From Flavobacterium sp. 9 (GTDB lineage: Bacteria > Bacteroidota > Bacteroidia > Flavobacteriales > Flavobacteriaceae): DNA of 64,000 nucleotides. The notes under the pieces are model-generated. The model saw nothing but the letters and a program-made list of their open reading frames with translations, ran no database searches and was not told the DNA's origin. Of the stretch, positions 41,925-50,944 are shown one piece after another. The translations under genes were made by a program, and so were the position numbers. The stretch lies in NCBI RefSeq assembly GCF_002754195.1, contig NZ_PEEU01000001.1, positions 5,890,001 through 5,954,000 on the forward strand, written 5' to 3'. Position 1 is the stretch's first letter; the number at the start of each line of letters is the position of its first letter.

Positions 41925-42689
41925 ATGAAAATAAAATACATGCTACTGATAGCCGTACTAAGTTATCCTTCGTTAGAATTGCTGGCACAGGAATTTCCGG
42001 TTGAACAAGGATGGTCATTTTATGCAGAACCTTATGTGATGTTCCCTAATATGAGCGGGAAAACAGCACTTGGAAATTTGCCGGAAATGAATGTAGATGT
42101 AAAGTCAAATAAGATTTTTGATCAGCTTCAATTTGGGGCGATGTTGTACTTGGAGGCTTCAAATGAGAAATGGAACTTGAATTCTGATCTTCTGTATATG
42201 GATATCGGGCAAGGGGTTAAAAGCAGTACATTAATTAACAATGGTGATGTTACGGCCAAACAGCTCGGTTGGGAATTGGCCGGACTTTATAAAGTGAGAC
42301 CAGGGCTTGAAGTGGGAGTGGGAGCTCTTTTAAATTCGATTAAACTCGAACTTGATATCAATCGAAATACTATTGGAGGAGGCACAACAAATATCAAAAA
42401 AGAAATGACGCAAACCTGGGTTGACCCCATGGTGATTGCGGTTTTTAAAAATACACCCGCAGAAAAGTTTCTATACAAAGTACGCGGAGAAATTGGCGGA
42501 TTTGGAATAGGTTCACAATTTGCCTGGCAATTTCAGGCGTACGCAGGATATCGATTTTCAGAATTATTTCAAATTCAGGCAGGTTATCGCATTATTTCGC
42601 TTGATTATGATACCGGAAACGGAGCGGATTACTTTTTATATAATGTAGATACATCCGGCCCGGTTGTGAAATTTGGCTTTCATTTTTAA
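41925..42689 (+). CDS. Outer-membrane beta-barrel protein
   Basis: A 254-aa protein with signal peptide MKIKYMLLIAVLSYPSLELL ending at AQ. Strand pattern and the aromatic end (VVKFGFHF) indicate an outer-membrane barrel. The ORF opens at 41898, but Met 41925 (or 41916) gives the signal peptide. No named family is recognised. It is the first of four probable barrel proteins in the cluster. Confidence 0.7.
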   Translation: MKIKYMLLIAVLSYPSLELLAQEFPVEQGWSFYAEPYVMFPNMSGKTALGNLPEMNVDVKSNKIFDQLQFGAMLYLEASNEKWNLNSDLLYMDIGQGVKSSTLINNGDVTAKQLGWELAGLYKVRPGLEVGVGALLNSIKLELDINRNTIGGGTTNIKKEMTQTWVDPMVIAVFKNTPAEKFLYKVRGEIGGFGIGSQFAWQFQAYAGYRFSELFQIQAGYRIISLDYDTGNGADYFLYNVDTSGPVVKFGFHF

Positions 42690-42778
42690 AAAGTGATAAT
42701 GGAAACAGCATCGAATAATCTTTTCAAAATAATGTATTTATAAGCAATATGAATCCCTAACAGATCAAATCAAAAATC

Positions 42779-43399
42779 ATGAGACACTACATTTTATTAA
42801 TGATTGCTTTACTGTTGTCAATAGCCGCAAAAGCACAGGATACGGGATCCCTATCCCTGAATTTATATGGAGGTTATACTTTTTCGGATAAAGTACAATA
42901 CAATAATTCTTATGGTTATGTAGAAGATGGCTTTGAATATGGTGCAGGTCTTGAATACTTTTTGCCTGAGAATAATTCCGTTGAATTGAAATACCAAAGA
43001 CTCGATACCAAATTGCCTTTATACGCACCTAGTAGAACCCAGGTAAACGCAGGAGATGATAAAGGAGCCATAAATTATATTTTGCTTGACGGAACTCATT
43101 ATTTTGGAGGAAATACACAAAAAGCTTTACCCTATCTGGGAGCTGGAGCGGGGATTGCTGTTCTTGAAACACCGCAAAGCGGCAGCGGAACCTATTTTGC
43201 ATGGGAAGTTAAAGGAGGCGTGAAAATTAAAACCAATTCGGCAGTATCCATAAACCTGAATGCTTATTTACAATCAATGGCGGTAGCCGTTGGAAACAGT
43301 TACTACTGGACCTACATTGGTGTTGTTGGTGTGACAGATTATGTTTCAACTTATCAGTTTGGACTGGGAGCGGTATTGAGTTTCAATTTTAAAAATTAA
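42779..43399 (+). CDS. Outer-membrane beta-barrel protein, OmpA/OmpW-like
   Basis: A 206-aa protein with signal peptide MRHYILLMIALLLSIAAKAQ. SLSLNLYGGYTFSDKVQYNN, FEYGAGLEYFLPENNSVELKYQ and PYLGAGAGIAVLE are strand repeats of an eight-stranded barrel; the end is FGLGAVLSFNFKN. It is a likely structural or small-solute barrel, with function unknown. Confidence 0.72.
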   Translation: MRHYILLMIALLLSIAAKAQDTGSLSLNLYGGYTFSDKVQYNNSYGYVEDGFEYGAGLEYFLPENNSVELKYQRLDTKLPLYAPSRTQVNAGDDKGAINYILLDGTHYFGGNTQKALPYLGAGAGIAVLETPQSGSGTYFAWEVKGGVKIKTNSAVSINLNAYLQSMAVAVGNSYYWTYIGVVGVTDYVSTYQFGLGAVLSFNFKN

Positions 43400-43435
43400 A
43401 CAAATCAATTAATTATAACCCTTAAAAATAAAATC

Positions 43436-43918
43436 ATGAAAAAATTACTTATCGTTTTAATCTTGACCTTATCAGCAACTTTAAACGCACAATCCTCTGC
43501 AAAAGATGAACTTGCCATTATTCAAAGCAGTTACGGAAAATCAAAAACAGATTTGATTAATCAGTACATGGCTTTGAGTCCCGAACAAACAACAGCTTTT
43601 CAGCCTGTGTACGACAGTTATGAAGCAGAACGCAAAGTTTTGGGCCAGAAAAAAATTCAGATTATTGATGACTATGCGGCGAAATATGCTACGCTGACCG
43701 ATGCTGACGCGGATCAATTGACAAAAGCAAACCTGAAAAATAATCTGGACGTAGAGAAACTATATAGCAAAACCTATGAAAAGGCCAAAAAAGCTATTGG
43801 AGCCACCAATGCTGCCAAGTTTATACAGCTTGAAGTTTATCTTCAAACCTCAATACGAGAAGAGATTCAGGATTCTATACCATTTATTGGTGAGATTGAC
43901 AAAACCAAATTGAATTAG
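43436..43918 (+). CDS. Secreted helical protein, 160 aa
   Basis: A signal peptide (MKKLLIVLILTLSATLNAQ) is followed by a helical, charged domain with heptad-like spacing (YEAERKVLGQKKIQIIDDYAAKYATLTD, LDVEKLYSKTYEKAKKAIG). It resembles periplasmic Spy/CpxP-like helical proteins in general layout (LSPEQTTAFQPVYDSYEAER), but I cannot place it in a family. A terminator follows, so transcription may end or be reduced here. Confidence 0.6.
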   Translation: MKKLLIVLILTLSATLNAQSSAKDELAIIQSSYGKSKTDLINQYMALSPEQTTAFQPVYDSYEAERKVLGQKKIQIIDDYAAKYATLTDADADQLTKANLKNNLDVEKLYSKTYEKAKKAIGATNAAKFIQLEVYLQTSIREEIQDSIPFIGEIDKTKLN

Positions 43919-43924
43919 ACATTA

Positions 43925-43961
43925 AAAAAAAGTGATGGCTCAGCGCAGTTATCACTTTTTA
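43925..43961 (+). terminator. Rho-independent terminator
   Basis: AAAAAGTGAT...ATCACTTTTT, with a T run, right after the stop at 43918. Confidence 0.75.
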
Positions 43962-43992
43962 TCTAACTGTTTACAAAAGAAATTGAATTGAA

Positions 43993-44922
43993 ATGCAGGA
44001 CCAATACTATTATGAAATTAAAGATACTATTTTGCACGTAATGGTTTTTATATGTTTAGGAATGCCTTTTTTAATGTTTTGCCAAGAAACTGCGCAAAAC
44101 ATGACATTTTCACTTCAGGACGGAAATGAATTGAACCGGAATCAGAAAGTAAAACCTGAGCTGCCATGGTTTGTAAGACGCATAAAAGCAAGTGTTGGAT
44201 TATTTATACCAATAAACAATACAATAATAGAAGTAGGAAGTGCAAACGGCGATTATGGAACCACAATTGATCTGGAAGATGATTTGGGTTTTCGCAAATC
44301 GACCAATACGTTTTTAGCAGATCTGCAATGGCGGATATCAAGAAGATCACAATTTGAAATAAGCTATTTCTATTTAAATCGTACAACATCCAGAACATTA
44401 AAAAGAACAATAGAATTTGGAGATCATACCTATCCGGTTGATGCTGCTGTTGAATCTTTTTTTAAGACCAGCATTTTTAGGGTTTCTTATGGTTATGCTT
44501 TTTTTGTTGATCCAAAATATGAATTTGGATTAATGATTGGGGCGCACATTATTCAAAGTGAAGTTGGCATTAGTCTTTTGGGAGCAACGGTAGGCCTTAG
44601 TTACAAAGACGAATATAATTTTACAGCTCCTTTGCCGGATATTGGTATCTGGGGAGGATACGCCATCTCTGATCGGTTTGCCGCAAAAGGCAATGTGAGT
44701 TATTTTGCGTTAAAAATAAACAATATAGACGGGAAGGTAACCAGTGGCGATTTTTCAGTTTTATATAAAGTAATAGAGAACCTGCATTTTAGCCTTTCTT
44801 ACACCGGATTAAACTTTAGGGTAGACGTTGAGAAAGAAAAGGGGCAAGGCTATTTTAAATGGGGGTATAACGGTCCGTTAATAACTGCTTCGTATGCATT
44901 TGGAAAAAAGAAACCATTTTAA
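43993..44922 (+). CDS. Outer-membrane beta-barrel protein, 309 aa
   Basis: The N-terminus has a hydrophobic segment (VMVFICLGMPFLMFCQ). The start could be 43993 or Met 44041, the second giving a more usual signal peptide. Barrel-like strands follow, such as SQFEISYFYLNRTTSRT, FRVSYGYAFFVDPKYEFGLMIG, DRFAAKGNVSYFALKIN and LHFSLSYTGLNFRVDVEKEK. No named family is recognised. The 3' end overlaps the next gene by 29 bp. Confidence 0.65.
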   Translation: MQDQYYYEIKDTILHVMVFICLGMPFLMFCQETAQNMTFSLQDGNELNRNQKVKPELPWFVRRIKASVGLFIPINNTIIEVGSANGDYGTTIDLEDDLGFRKSTNTFLADLQWRISRRSQFEISYFYLNRTTSRTLKRTIEFGDHTYPVDAAVESFFKTSIFRVSYGYAFFVDPKYEFGLMIGAHIIQSEVGISLLGATVGLSYKDEYNFTAPLPDIGIWGGYAISDRFAAKGNVSYFALKINNIDGKVTSGDFSVLYKVIENLHFSLSYTGLNFRVDVEKEKGQGYFKWGYNGPLITASYAFGKKKPF

Positions 44923-45721
44923 GGTAAGGCAAAGTTTCAGTAAAAAGATTTGGTATTTCCTGTTGATTATTGCCAGTACCCATTTACAGGCACAAACCGA
45001 TAAACTCAATCAGTTTTGGAATGAGTACGACTTTACCAAAGATCTAAGCCAAAAATGGGTATTACAGTTCGATGCCGGGCTTGTCACAAGCAGTACACCT
45101 GAGGACAGTGATATTTTTCATAACATCACACAGTTTTATATTAGGCCTTGGGCACATTATTATCCTTCCCAAAGATGGAAAGTTTCTGTATTTTACGCCT
45201 ACTATTCGAATCAAAATGTACCGGAACTCAATCAGAGAAAAGCCCCTGAATTCAGAACAGCTATTCAGGCCACTTATAATCTGGTAAAGTTGCCGCAAAT
45301 TAAAGTAAACCTTAGGGCAAGAATCGAAGACCGGCATATTGAAAATGATGATCATTATCTGGAAGCCGTCGAGCGATTCAGGTTTCAGATAAAAGCAGTT
45401 TGTCCGGTGACCACTTTTGGCTTAAAAACAAAAGCCATGTATGTTTTTGCTTCAGATGAATTGTTTTTTAAAACCAAAAGCCAGGTCAGTGGTCCTGATT
45501 TATTTGATCGAAACCGGGCAAGTCTTGGAGTCGGATTTACGCTCATAGATAATATACAGCTAGAAGTGGCTTATGCCAATGAATTTATGCCCAGAGACCC
45601 CACCAATAAAATGGTAAATGCCATTCAGCTCAAAGGGATTTTTAATAATTTTTTTCCAACGCTTCTAAAATCATTTAAACGCAAAAAAAGCGCAGTTGAT
45701 CTGGGCGAGGGAAGTCTGTAA
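44894..45721 (+). CDS. DUF2490-like outer-membrane protein
   Basis: A 275-aa protein. A long N-terminal region with a hydrophobic core (IWYFLLIIASTHLQAQ) precedes FWNEYDFTKDLSQKWVLQFD, FYIRPWAHYYPSQRWKVSVFYAYY, KVNLRARIEDRHIENDDHYLE and LFDRNRASLGVGFTLIDNIQLEVAYANEFM, which follow the DUF2490 pattern (a barrel with W-x-E...R...R.R.E.R). Function is unknown. It begins inside the preceding gene, which suggests coupled translation. Confidence 0.65.
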   Translation: MHLEKRNHFKVRQSFSKKIWYFLLIIASTHLQAQTDKLNQFWNEYDFTKDLSQKWVLQFDAGLVTSSTPEDSDIFHNITQFYIRPWAHYYPSQRWKVSVFYAYYSNQNVPELNQRKAPEFRTAIQATYNLVKLPQIKVNLRARIEDRHIENDDHYLEAVERFRFQIKAVCPVTTFGLKTKAMYVFASDELFFKTKSQVSGPDLFDRNRASLGVGFTLIDNIQLEVAYANEFMPRDPTNKMVNAIQLKGIFNNFFPTLLKSFKRKKSAVDLGEGSL

Positions 45722-45760
45722 CAGATCTTTTTACTTCCATTTCACTTTAATACTAAAAAC

Positions 45761-46762
45761 ATGAAAAATTTCATTTTTACAATAACCGTTTTTGTAATGA
45801 GTTTGTTAAGTCTGCCCGTTTTCTCACAAGGAGATAAGGAACCAAAAGCTTTGGGACTTCCGGGAGATAATCTCGATCTGTATGCCGTTCTGGATCTTTT
45901 TCAGAAATCAAAAACAATCGAAGATTTTGAGTCTTCCTTAAATTCGGAAAAACAAGGCATCAATAATCTGGATTTGGATAACGATAAAAAAATTGATTTT
46001 ATCAAAGCCGTTACCAAAAAAGAGAATGATTCCTATACCATCATACTTCAGGATCCGGTAAGTAAGACCGAAACTCAGGATGTCGCTGTAATTCTGGTAG
46101 CAAAGGATAAAAATAAAAAAGTGACACTTCAGATTGTAGGTGATGAAGCCCTTTACGGTAAAAATTATATCGTTGAACCTGCACCGGCAGCAACTACCTC
46201 TGTTACGCCTAATCCGGCCTATGTAGGAACTAATCCTGTTGCCGCCGCACCGCAAGTTGTAGTGGTCGAGTCAAGCCCGGTAATTGTGTATTTGTATTCT
46301 CCGGTTTATGTGCCTTATGTTCCGCCATATTATTATGGATTTTATCCGCCTTATTTCCATCCCTGGGCACCTGTTTATTTCAGCATGTATTACCATCATG
46401 TGTACCATCATCATGCTTATTATCAAAATACGGTTATCATACGCAGCCCTAATTATGCTCATTATTCAAGTTCTTACCGTAGCACTTCTGTAACGGTAAA
46501 CAATTATAATAAAAATGGTAATTACAAAGGAACTTATCAGGGCAATACTTATAAAAAGCCAACAACTCTGCCTTCAAATGCATCGTCGCTCACGTCAAAT
46601 GCGAATAGAGCTGTGAATACACAAACGACTAATCGTGCCGCTAATACTACATCTCTTCCTTCGAATGTCAATAAGTCCAATGTTCCACAAGGGGCTAATC
46701 GTCAGCAAGATGCCAATATACAATCAGCCAAAGCGAATGCGGCAGGAAAAAGGAGGCGTTGA
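45761..46762 (+). CDS. Secreted Tyr/Pro/His-rich hypothetical protein
   Basis: 333 aa with signal peptide (FIFTITVFVMSLLSLPVFSQ). Residues 25-135 form a globular domain (LDLYAVLDLFQKSKTIEDFE, DNDKKIDFIKAVTKKENDSY). The centre is very rich in Y, P, V and H (YVPYVPPYYYGFYPPYF, MYYHHVYHHHAYY). The end is Asn, Thr and Ser rich (NYNKNGNYKGTYQGNTYKK). No name is known. It may be a surface or cell-wall-associated protein, and the His-rich part could bind metal (speculation). Confidence 0.65.
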   Translation: MKNFIFTITVFVMSLLSLPVFSQGDKEPKALGLPGDNLDLYAVLDLFQKSKTIEDFESSLNSEKQGINNLDLDNDKKIDFIKAVTKKENDSYTIILQDPVSKTETQDVAVILVAKDKNKKVTLQIVGDEALYGKNYIVEPAPAATTSVTPNPAYVGTNPVAAAPQVVVVESSPVIVYLYSPVYVPYVPPYYYGFYPPYFHPWAPVYFSMYYHHVYHHHAYYQNTVIIRSPNYAHYSSSYRSTSVTVNNYNKNGNYKGTYQGNTYKKPTTLPSNASSLTSNANRAVNTQTTNRAANTTSLPSNVNKSNVPQGANRQQDANIQSAKANAAGKRRR

Positions 46763-46822
46763 GAATGTTCTTCCATACAAATCAGACGAGTAATTAAATT
46801 ATGAACGAATCAAATCAAAGAA

Positions 46823-48424
46823 ATGAAAAAAGTACAAACTTTAGCGCTGTTATTTATGGCAGTTTCTTTTGTTGCTCAGGGGCAGCAATCAAAGAAGAGT
46901 AATTCAAAAAACTCAGGAAAACCTAACATTATTATCATCCTTGCCGATGATGTTGGTATCTGGAATATAAGCGCTTATCATCGGGGCATGATGGGAGGCC
47001 GAACTCCAAATATTGACAGAATTGCAAGTGAAGGAGCTTTGTTTACGGATTATTATGGACAGCAATCCTGTACGGCAGGACGAGCTGCACTTATTTTGGG
47101 TCAATCACCCTTTAGGACCGGTTTATTAAAAGTGGGTCTGCCGGGGGCTAAACAAGGTGTGCAGGAGGTAGATCCTACCATTGCTGATTTGCTTAAAACG
47201 CAGGGTTACGCAACAGCGCAAGTTGGTAAAAATCATTTAGGCGACCGTAATGAATTTCTGCCTACTGTACATGGTTTTGATGAATTTTTTGGAAATCTGT
47301 ATCACCTTAATTCTGAAGAAGAACCAGAAGATCCTGATTACCCTAAAGATCCTTCATTCCACCAAAAATTTGGACCCCGGGGAGTGTTAGACTGTAAAGC
47401 AACTGATACAGATGACCTGGCGGTGGACCCACGTTTTGGCAAGGTAGGAAAACAGACTATCAAAGACACTGGGCCATTGACAAAAAAACGTATGGAAACG
47501 GCAGAGGAAGAACTGCTGCCGCGTTCGCTTCAATTTATTGAAAAATCGGCTAAGGCAAACAAACCGTTTTTTCTATGGCACAATACTACAAGAATGCATG
47601 TATGGACACATCTTTCTCCAAAATGGGAGAATAAAAGCGGTTTTGGCCTATTTGCAGATGGCATGATGGAACTTGATTATAATGTGGGAGAAATTCTGAA
47701 GAAATTGGAAGAGCTTGGAATTGCAGATAATACTATAATAGTATTTACCAGTGACAACGGGGCTGAAATGTTCTCCTGGCCTGATGGGGGGATGGTACCT
47801 TTTAAAGGGGAGAAAGGAACAACTTTTGAAGGCGGTTTCAGGGTTCCTTGTGTAGTTAGATGGCCGGGAACAATTAAACCTAATACTATTGTAAACGATG
47901 TGATGTCTCATGAAGACTGGATGCCTACTTTTCTTGCAGCGGCAGGTGATCCTGATGTAAAAGAGAAATTACTGACAGGATTTAAAGCAAATAACAAAAC
48001 CTTTAAGAATCATTTAGACGGTTATAACTTTCTTCCATTTTTTAAAGGACAGGAGAAGGAAAGTCCGCGTAAAGAGATCTTTTATTTCGATGATAATGGA
48101 AACCTGAATGCACTTCGTTATGGCAACTGGAAGATAGAATTCTCGTGGATAGAAGGGAATCTTTTCACTGGTAAACGAACAAGTATGAATGTACCGCTAG
48201 TGGTTAATCTGCGTCAGGATCCTTTTGAGAAAGCGCCGTTCGAATCCGATTTGTACAGAAGATGGGCTGCAGAGAAGCTATGGACATTAGTTCCTGCTCA
48301 GGCCATAGCAGGTCAGTTTGTCCAGTCTTTTAAAGATTATCCGCCAAGTCAGAAGAGCGGAACTATGAATCTGGATGCAGTTATGGAAATGCTCTCCAAT
48401 GGTGCCAGCGGCGGGGGTAAATAA
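46823..48424 (+). CDS. Secreted sulfatase (type I, Cys-type)
   Basis: A 533-aa sulfatase with signal peptide MKKVQTLALLFMAVSFVAQG. IIIILADDVGIWN gives the metal Asps (42-43), CTAGR (Cys83) within QQSCTAGRAALILGQSPF is the formylglycine motif, AQVGKNHLGDR the catalytic Lys/His segment, and IVFTSDNGAEMFSWPDGG the second metal site. The CTAGR form matches the sulfatase branch with GQSPFRTGL. It lacks the extra C-terminal domain of the 15624 sulfatase. Maturation needs an enzyme not in the window. The substrate is unknown. Confidence 0.93.
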   Translation: MKKVQTLALLFMAVSFVAQGQQSKKSNSKNSGKPNIIIILADDVGIWNISAYHRGMMGGRTPNIDRIASEGALFTDYYGQQSCTAGRAALILGQSPFRTGLLKVGLPGAKQGVQEVDPTIADLLKTQGYATAQVGKNHLGDRNEFLPTVHGFDEFFGNLYHLNSEEEPEDPDYPKDPSFHQKFGPRGVLDCKATDTDDLAVDPRFGKVGKQTIKDTGPLTKKRMETAEEELLPRSLQFIEKSAKANKPFFLWHNTTRMHVWTHLSPKWENKSGFGLFADGMMELDYNVGEILKKLEELGIADNTIIVFTSDNGAEMFSWPDGGMVPFKGEKGTTFEGGFRVPCVVRWPGTIKPNTIVNDVMSHEDWMPTFLAAAGDPDVKEKLLTGFKANNKTFKNHLDGYNFLPFFKGQEKESPRKEIFYFDDNGNLNALRYGNWKIEFSWIEGNLFTGKRTSMNVPLVVNLRQDPFEKAPFESDLYRRWAAEKLWTLVPAQAIAGQFVQSFKDYPPSQKSGTMNLDAVMEMLSNGASGGGK

Positions 48425-48502
48425 AAGACAATATGCAGTAATATGTAATTTTAAAAAAACAGTAATAGCTAAGCTACACGCAGAAAATATGAACATAAAA
48501 CT

Positions 48503-48542
48503 ATTGAAATGCTTGGGTTGTTACTAACTCAGGCATTTCAAT
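48503..48542 (+). promoter_or_regulatory. Hairpin between sulfatase and HAD genes
   Basis: ATTGAAATGC and GCATTTCAAT are perfect inverted arms with a 20-nt loop, 18 nt before the next ATG. There is no T run, so it may be a leader hairpin instead of a terminator. Confidence 0.4.
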
Positions 48543-48559
48543 AAATTAAAAATAATATT

Positions 48560-49573
48560 ATGAAAAGAATATATGTATTACCCGTACTTTTATTTTTCCT
48601 TGTTTCTTTTAATACAATAGAAAAATACACAACTATTAATGCAAGAGATAGTATTGCAGTTGTTGCAACTAGCCAGGATCCGCTGCCAAGCTGGAATGAT
48701 GGACCATTGAAAAATGATATTACTGCTTACGTAAAAAAAGTCACAACAAAAGGAAGTCCTGATTTTATTCCCGTTGAAAATAGAATTGCCACTTTTGATA
48801 ATGATGGAACGCTGTGGGCTGAAAAACCGTATGTTCAGGAATTATTTGCTTTTTACCGTGTTAAAAAAATGGTAGAAGCAAATCCGGCCTTAGCCCAGCA
48901 GCAGCCTTTTAAAGCTGTTGTTGAAAAAGACAAAGCTTTTTTTGAAACTGGCGGTGAAAAGGCGCTTATACAATTAGTTGCAGCAACCCATACCGGAATG
49001 AGCGAAGATGAATTCGAAGCCTCGACTGCAGCTTTTTTTGCCGAAGCGAAATATCCCGGCAAAAATGTAACATTGAAACAAATCAGGTACCAGCCGCAAT
49101 TGGAGTTGTTGAATTACCTGCGGGCAAACGGGTTTACAACCTATATCGTAACGGGCGGTACAATTGAAGTGGTAAGAGCGATTTCAGAAAATTTTTACGG
49201 GATTCCCAAAGATCAGGTTGTGGGGACTTCTTTCAAATATACATTTGATGATGCTTCTAATAGTATAAAAAGAGAAGCTGCCTTAGACCATTTAAATGAT
49301 AAAGAAGGAAAGCCGGTTGGAATTCAGCTTCATATTGGCCAGCGTCCTGTTTTTGCATGCGGCAACGAAGGCGGAGCAGGGGACATAGCCATGCTGAGAT
49401 ATTCTCAGGGAAATAAATATCCTTCTTTTCAATTGCTGGTAAATCACGATGATGCCGTCAGGGAATACAGTTATCAGGAAAAAGATAATTTGTCATTGAA
49501 TGCAGCGGCAAAAAACAATTGGCACGTTATCAGCATTAAAGGCGATTGGAAAAAGGTTTTTGCTGATCAGTAA
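48560..49573 (+). CDS. Exported HAD-family phosphatase
   Basis: A 337-aa protein with an N-terminal signal (MKRIYVLPVLLFFLVSFNTI). HAD motif I is FDNDGTLWAEKP with nucleophile Asp80 and Asp82, motif II is TYIVTGGTIE, and the later ACGNEGGAGDIAML segment serves as motif IV. This HAD group (acid phosphatase-like, with DNDGTLW) is often exported. In the cluster it follows a sulfatase, so it may remove phosphate from the same material (inference). Confidence 0.85.
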   Translation: MKRIYVLPVLLFFLVSFNTIEKYTTINARDSIAVVATSQDPLPSWNDGPLKNDITAYVKKVTTKGSPDFIPVENRIATFDNDGTLWAEKPYVQELFAFYRVKKMVEANPALAQQQPFKAVVEKDKAFFETGGEKALIQLVAATHTGMSEDEFEASTAAFFAEAKYPGKNVTLKQIRYQPQLELLNYLRANGFTTYIVTGGTIEVVRAISENFYGIPKDQVVGTSFKYTFDDASNSIKREAALDHLNDKEGKPVGIQLHIGQRPVFACGNEGGAGDIAMLRYSQGNKYPSFQLLVNHDDAVREYSYQEKDNLSLNAAAKNNWHVISIKGDWKKVFADQ

Positions 49574-49640
49574 TAGGTTAATAATCTATTTTATAAAAAA
49601 AACAACGGTTTTTTTTATTTGGCAGCAAAATCTGAATGCA

Positions 49641-50054
49641 TTAAAAATTTCCCTGGCCAAATTCATCACGGTTCAGCTCGTCATTATTTATTTCATCGCT
49701 GCTGCGTTCATCGTTTTTAATCTCTGCGCGGCTGAGTTTCCCAATTTCGAATTCTTTTTGAACCGGGTTATCCGGGTCCAGTTCCCTGGTTTGAAATTGG
49801 CCGCTTTCAAATTCATCGCCCTATGGCTTATTAATTTGGTTTTCAAACCCCTTTGAAGGGTCATTATCTATAAGGTCCTTCTCTATGTCCTTCCCGGTTA
49901 TGTCTTTGGGGTCGCTTTGGGATTCCTTACGGGGGGTCTCCGGGTCATAAGGGTTGCTCTTTGGACCTGCGTGTTTTGGGTCTTTGTTTTGGTTTTGAGA
50001 ATTACGGTGGTCCTTGTCGTAATTTTTTGTTGTATGGGAAGTTGTAATTTTATT
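49641..50054 (-). pseudogene. Decayed hydrophilic acidic protein gene, block copy 1
   Basis: A minus-strand frame of 138 codons reads KITTSHTTKNYDKDHRNSQN, later NPYDPETPRKESQSD, DITGKDIEKDLIDNDPSKGF, a TAG stop at 49821-49823, then LDPDNPVQKEFEIGKLSR, ELNRDEFGQGNF and the TAA at 49641. The expected start codon position (50052-50054) is AAT and there is an internal stop. The homologous block at 58184-58595 shares the long DITGKDIEKDL section. The product would be disordered and acidic. Nothing else is seen in 49574-50372. Confidence 0.65.
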
Positions 50055-50375
50055 TTTTGAATTAGATTATTGCTGTTGTTTTTTTTAAAGGGGTGGCGAG
50101 GGGGGAAGGTTGGGCGGTATGGCAGTGCTGGTTTGGGGTTGTACTTTATTCTTTGTTTGTACTTTGTCCTTTATGCTCTGCCTTTGCCTTTGTTTTAGTG
50201 CTTTGACTTTATGATTGTCTTTGTCAAATGTAAAAAGGATAAGGAACACTTTTTTTTACAGAATAATGGTTTGTATTTATAAAATAGCGATCAGTTAATC
50301 AGGCGGGTAGATGCAGTATTGTATATTATAGACCATGCTGATCACTGAGTTTTTAGGCTTGATGTTATTATTTTG

Positions 50376-50456
50376 GGAGCTTTTTCCCGCTATCCGTTAC
50401 AATCTTTTGTGCCGAACACCGGCACAAAAGGATTTTCACTGCTATCGGGGCTAGGG
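50376..50456 (+). repeat. Repeat A, copy 4 (short form)
   Basis: GGAGCTTTTTCCCGCTATCC, the hairpin TTTTGTGCCG-aacac-CGGCACAAAA and ATCGGGGCTAGGG. It is closest to copy 5 at 58738, whose upstream flank is also shared. Confidence 0.9.
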
Positions 50457-50459
50457 TCC

Positions 50460-50653
50460 GATTGTCTTCAATTGGCGCCGTTTGGCTGTGGTGACAGGAA
50501 CAGGATAATTTTCTATAAAATTTATGGACGATTTGAAGAGATTGGCGTATTATATTTACTGTCTGTCTTTAATTGGCTTTATGAATTTGGTTTGGATGTC
50601 GTGTTGGGGATTGATGGAAAAATTCATTTAATTTTTTATATAATTTTGCTGCA
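50460..50653 (+). repeat. Repeat B, copy 4
   Basis: TGTCTTCAATTGGCGCC followed by TTTATGGACGATTTGAAGAG and TTTGGTTTGGATGTCGTG. It follows repeat A4 almost without a gap. An open frame runs through it but is not shared with the other copies. The remainder to 50944 is AT-rich with no gene seen. Confidence 0.75.
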
Positions 50654-50944
50654 AATCCAAATTCCAGAAATTGAGATGGAAAGTAATTTGACAGCCATAA
50701 CCTTTTATACAATAAGTCAGGAAATCATCACTAACATTGTTATGTGTGAAAATCAATTAAGAAAAGTACTAATTAGAAAAAGGATTTAATTGCAAAAAAA
50801 TACAAGTGTAACATAATAATAAATTTTAATAATCATAGATTTGTATTCTAATGCTACTTTTTAAATAATTTAGAACTTAGAATAAAGTATTTTTATTTTT
50901 AAGATTTTTAATTGTTTGTTATCTAAATTTTCAATTTTACTTAT

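Noticed and set aside
49500..49856. Open frame of 118 codons on the plus strand
   Set aside because: It starts inside the HAD gene and then reads antisense to the decayed acidic gene, which explains its hydrophobic composition.
50373..50789. Open frame of 138 codons on the plus strand
   Set aside because: It runs through repeats A4 and B4; the frame is not kept in the other copies of the repeats and the product has no family features.
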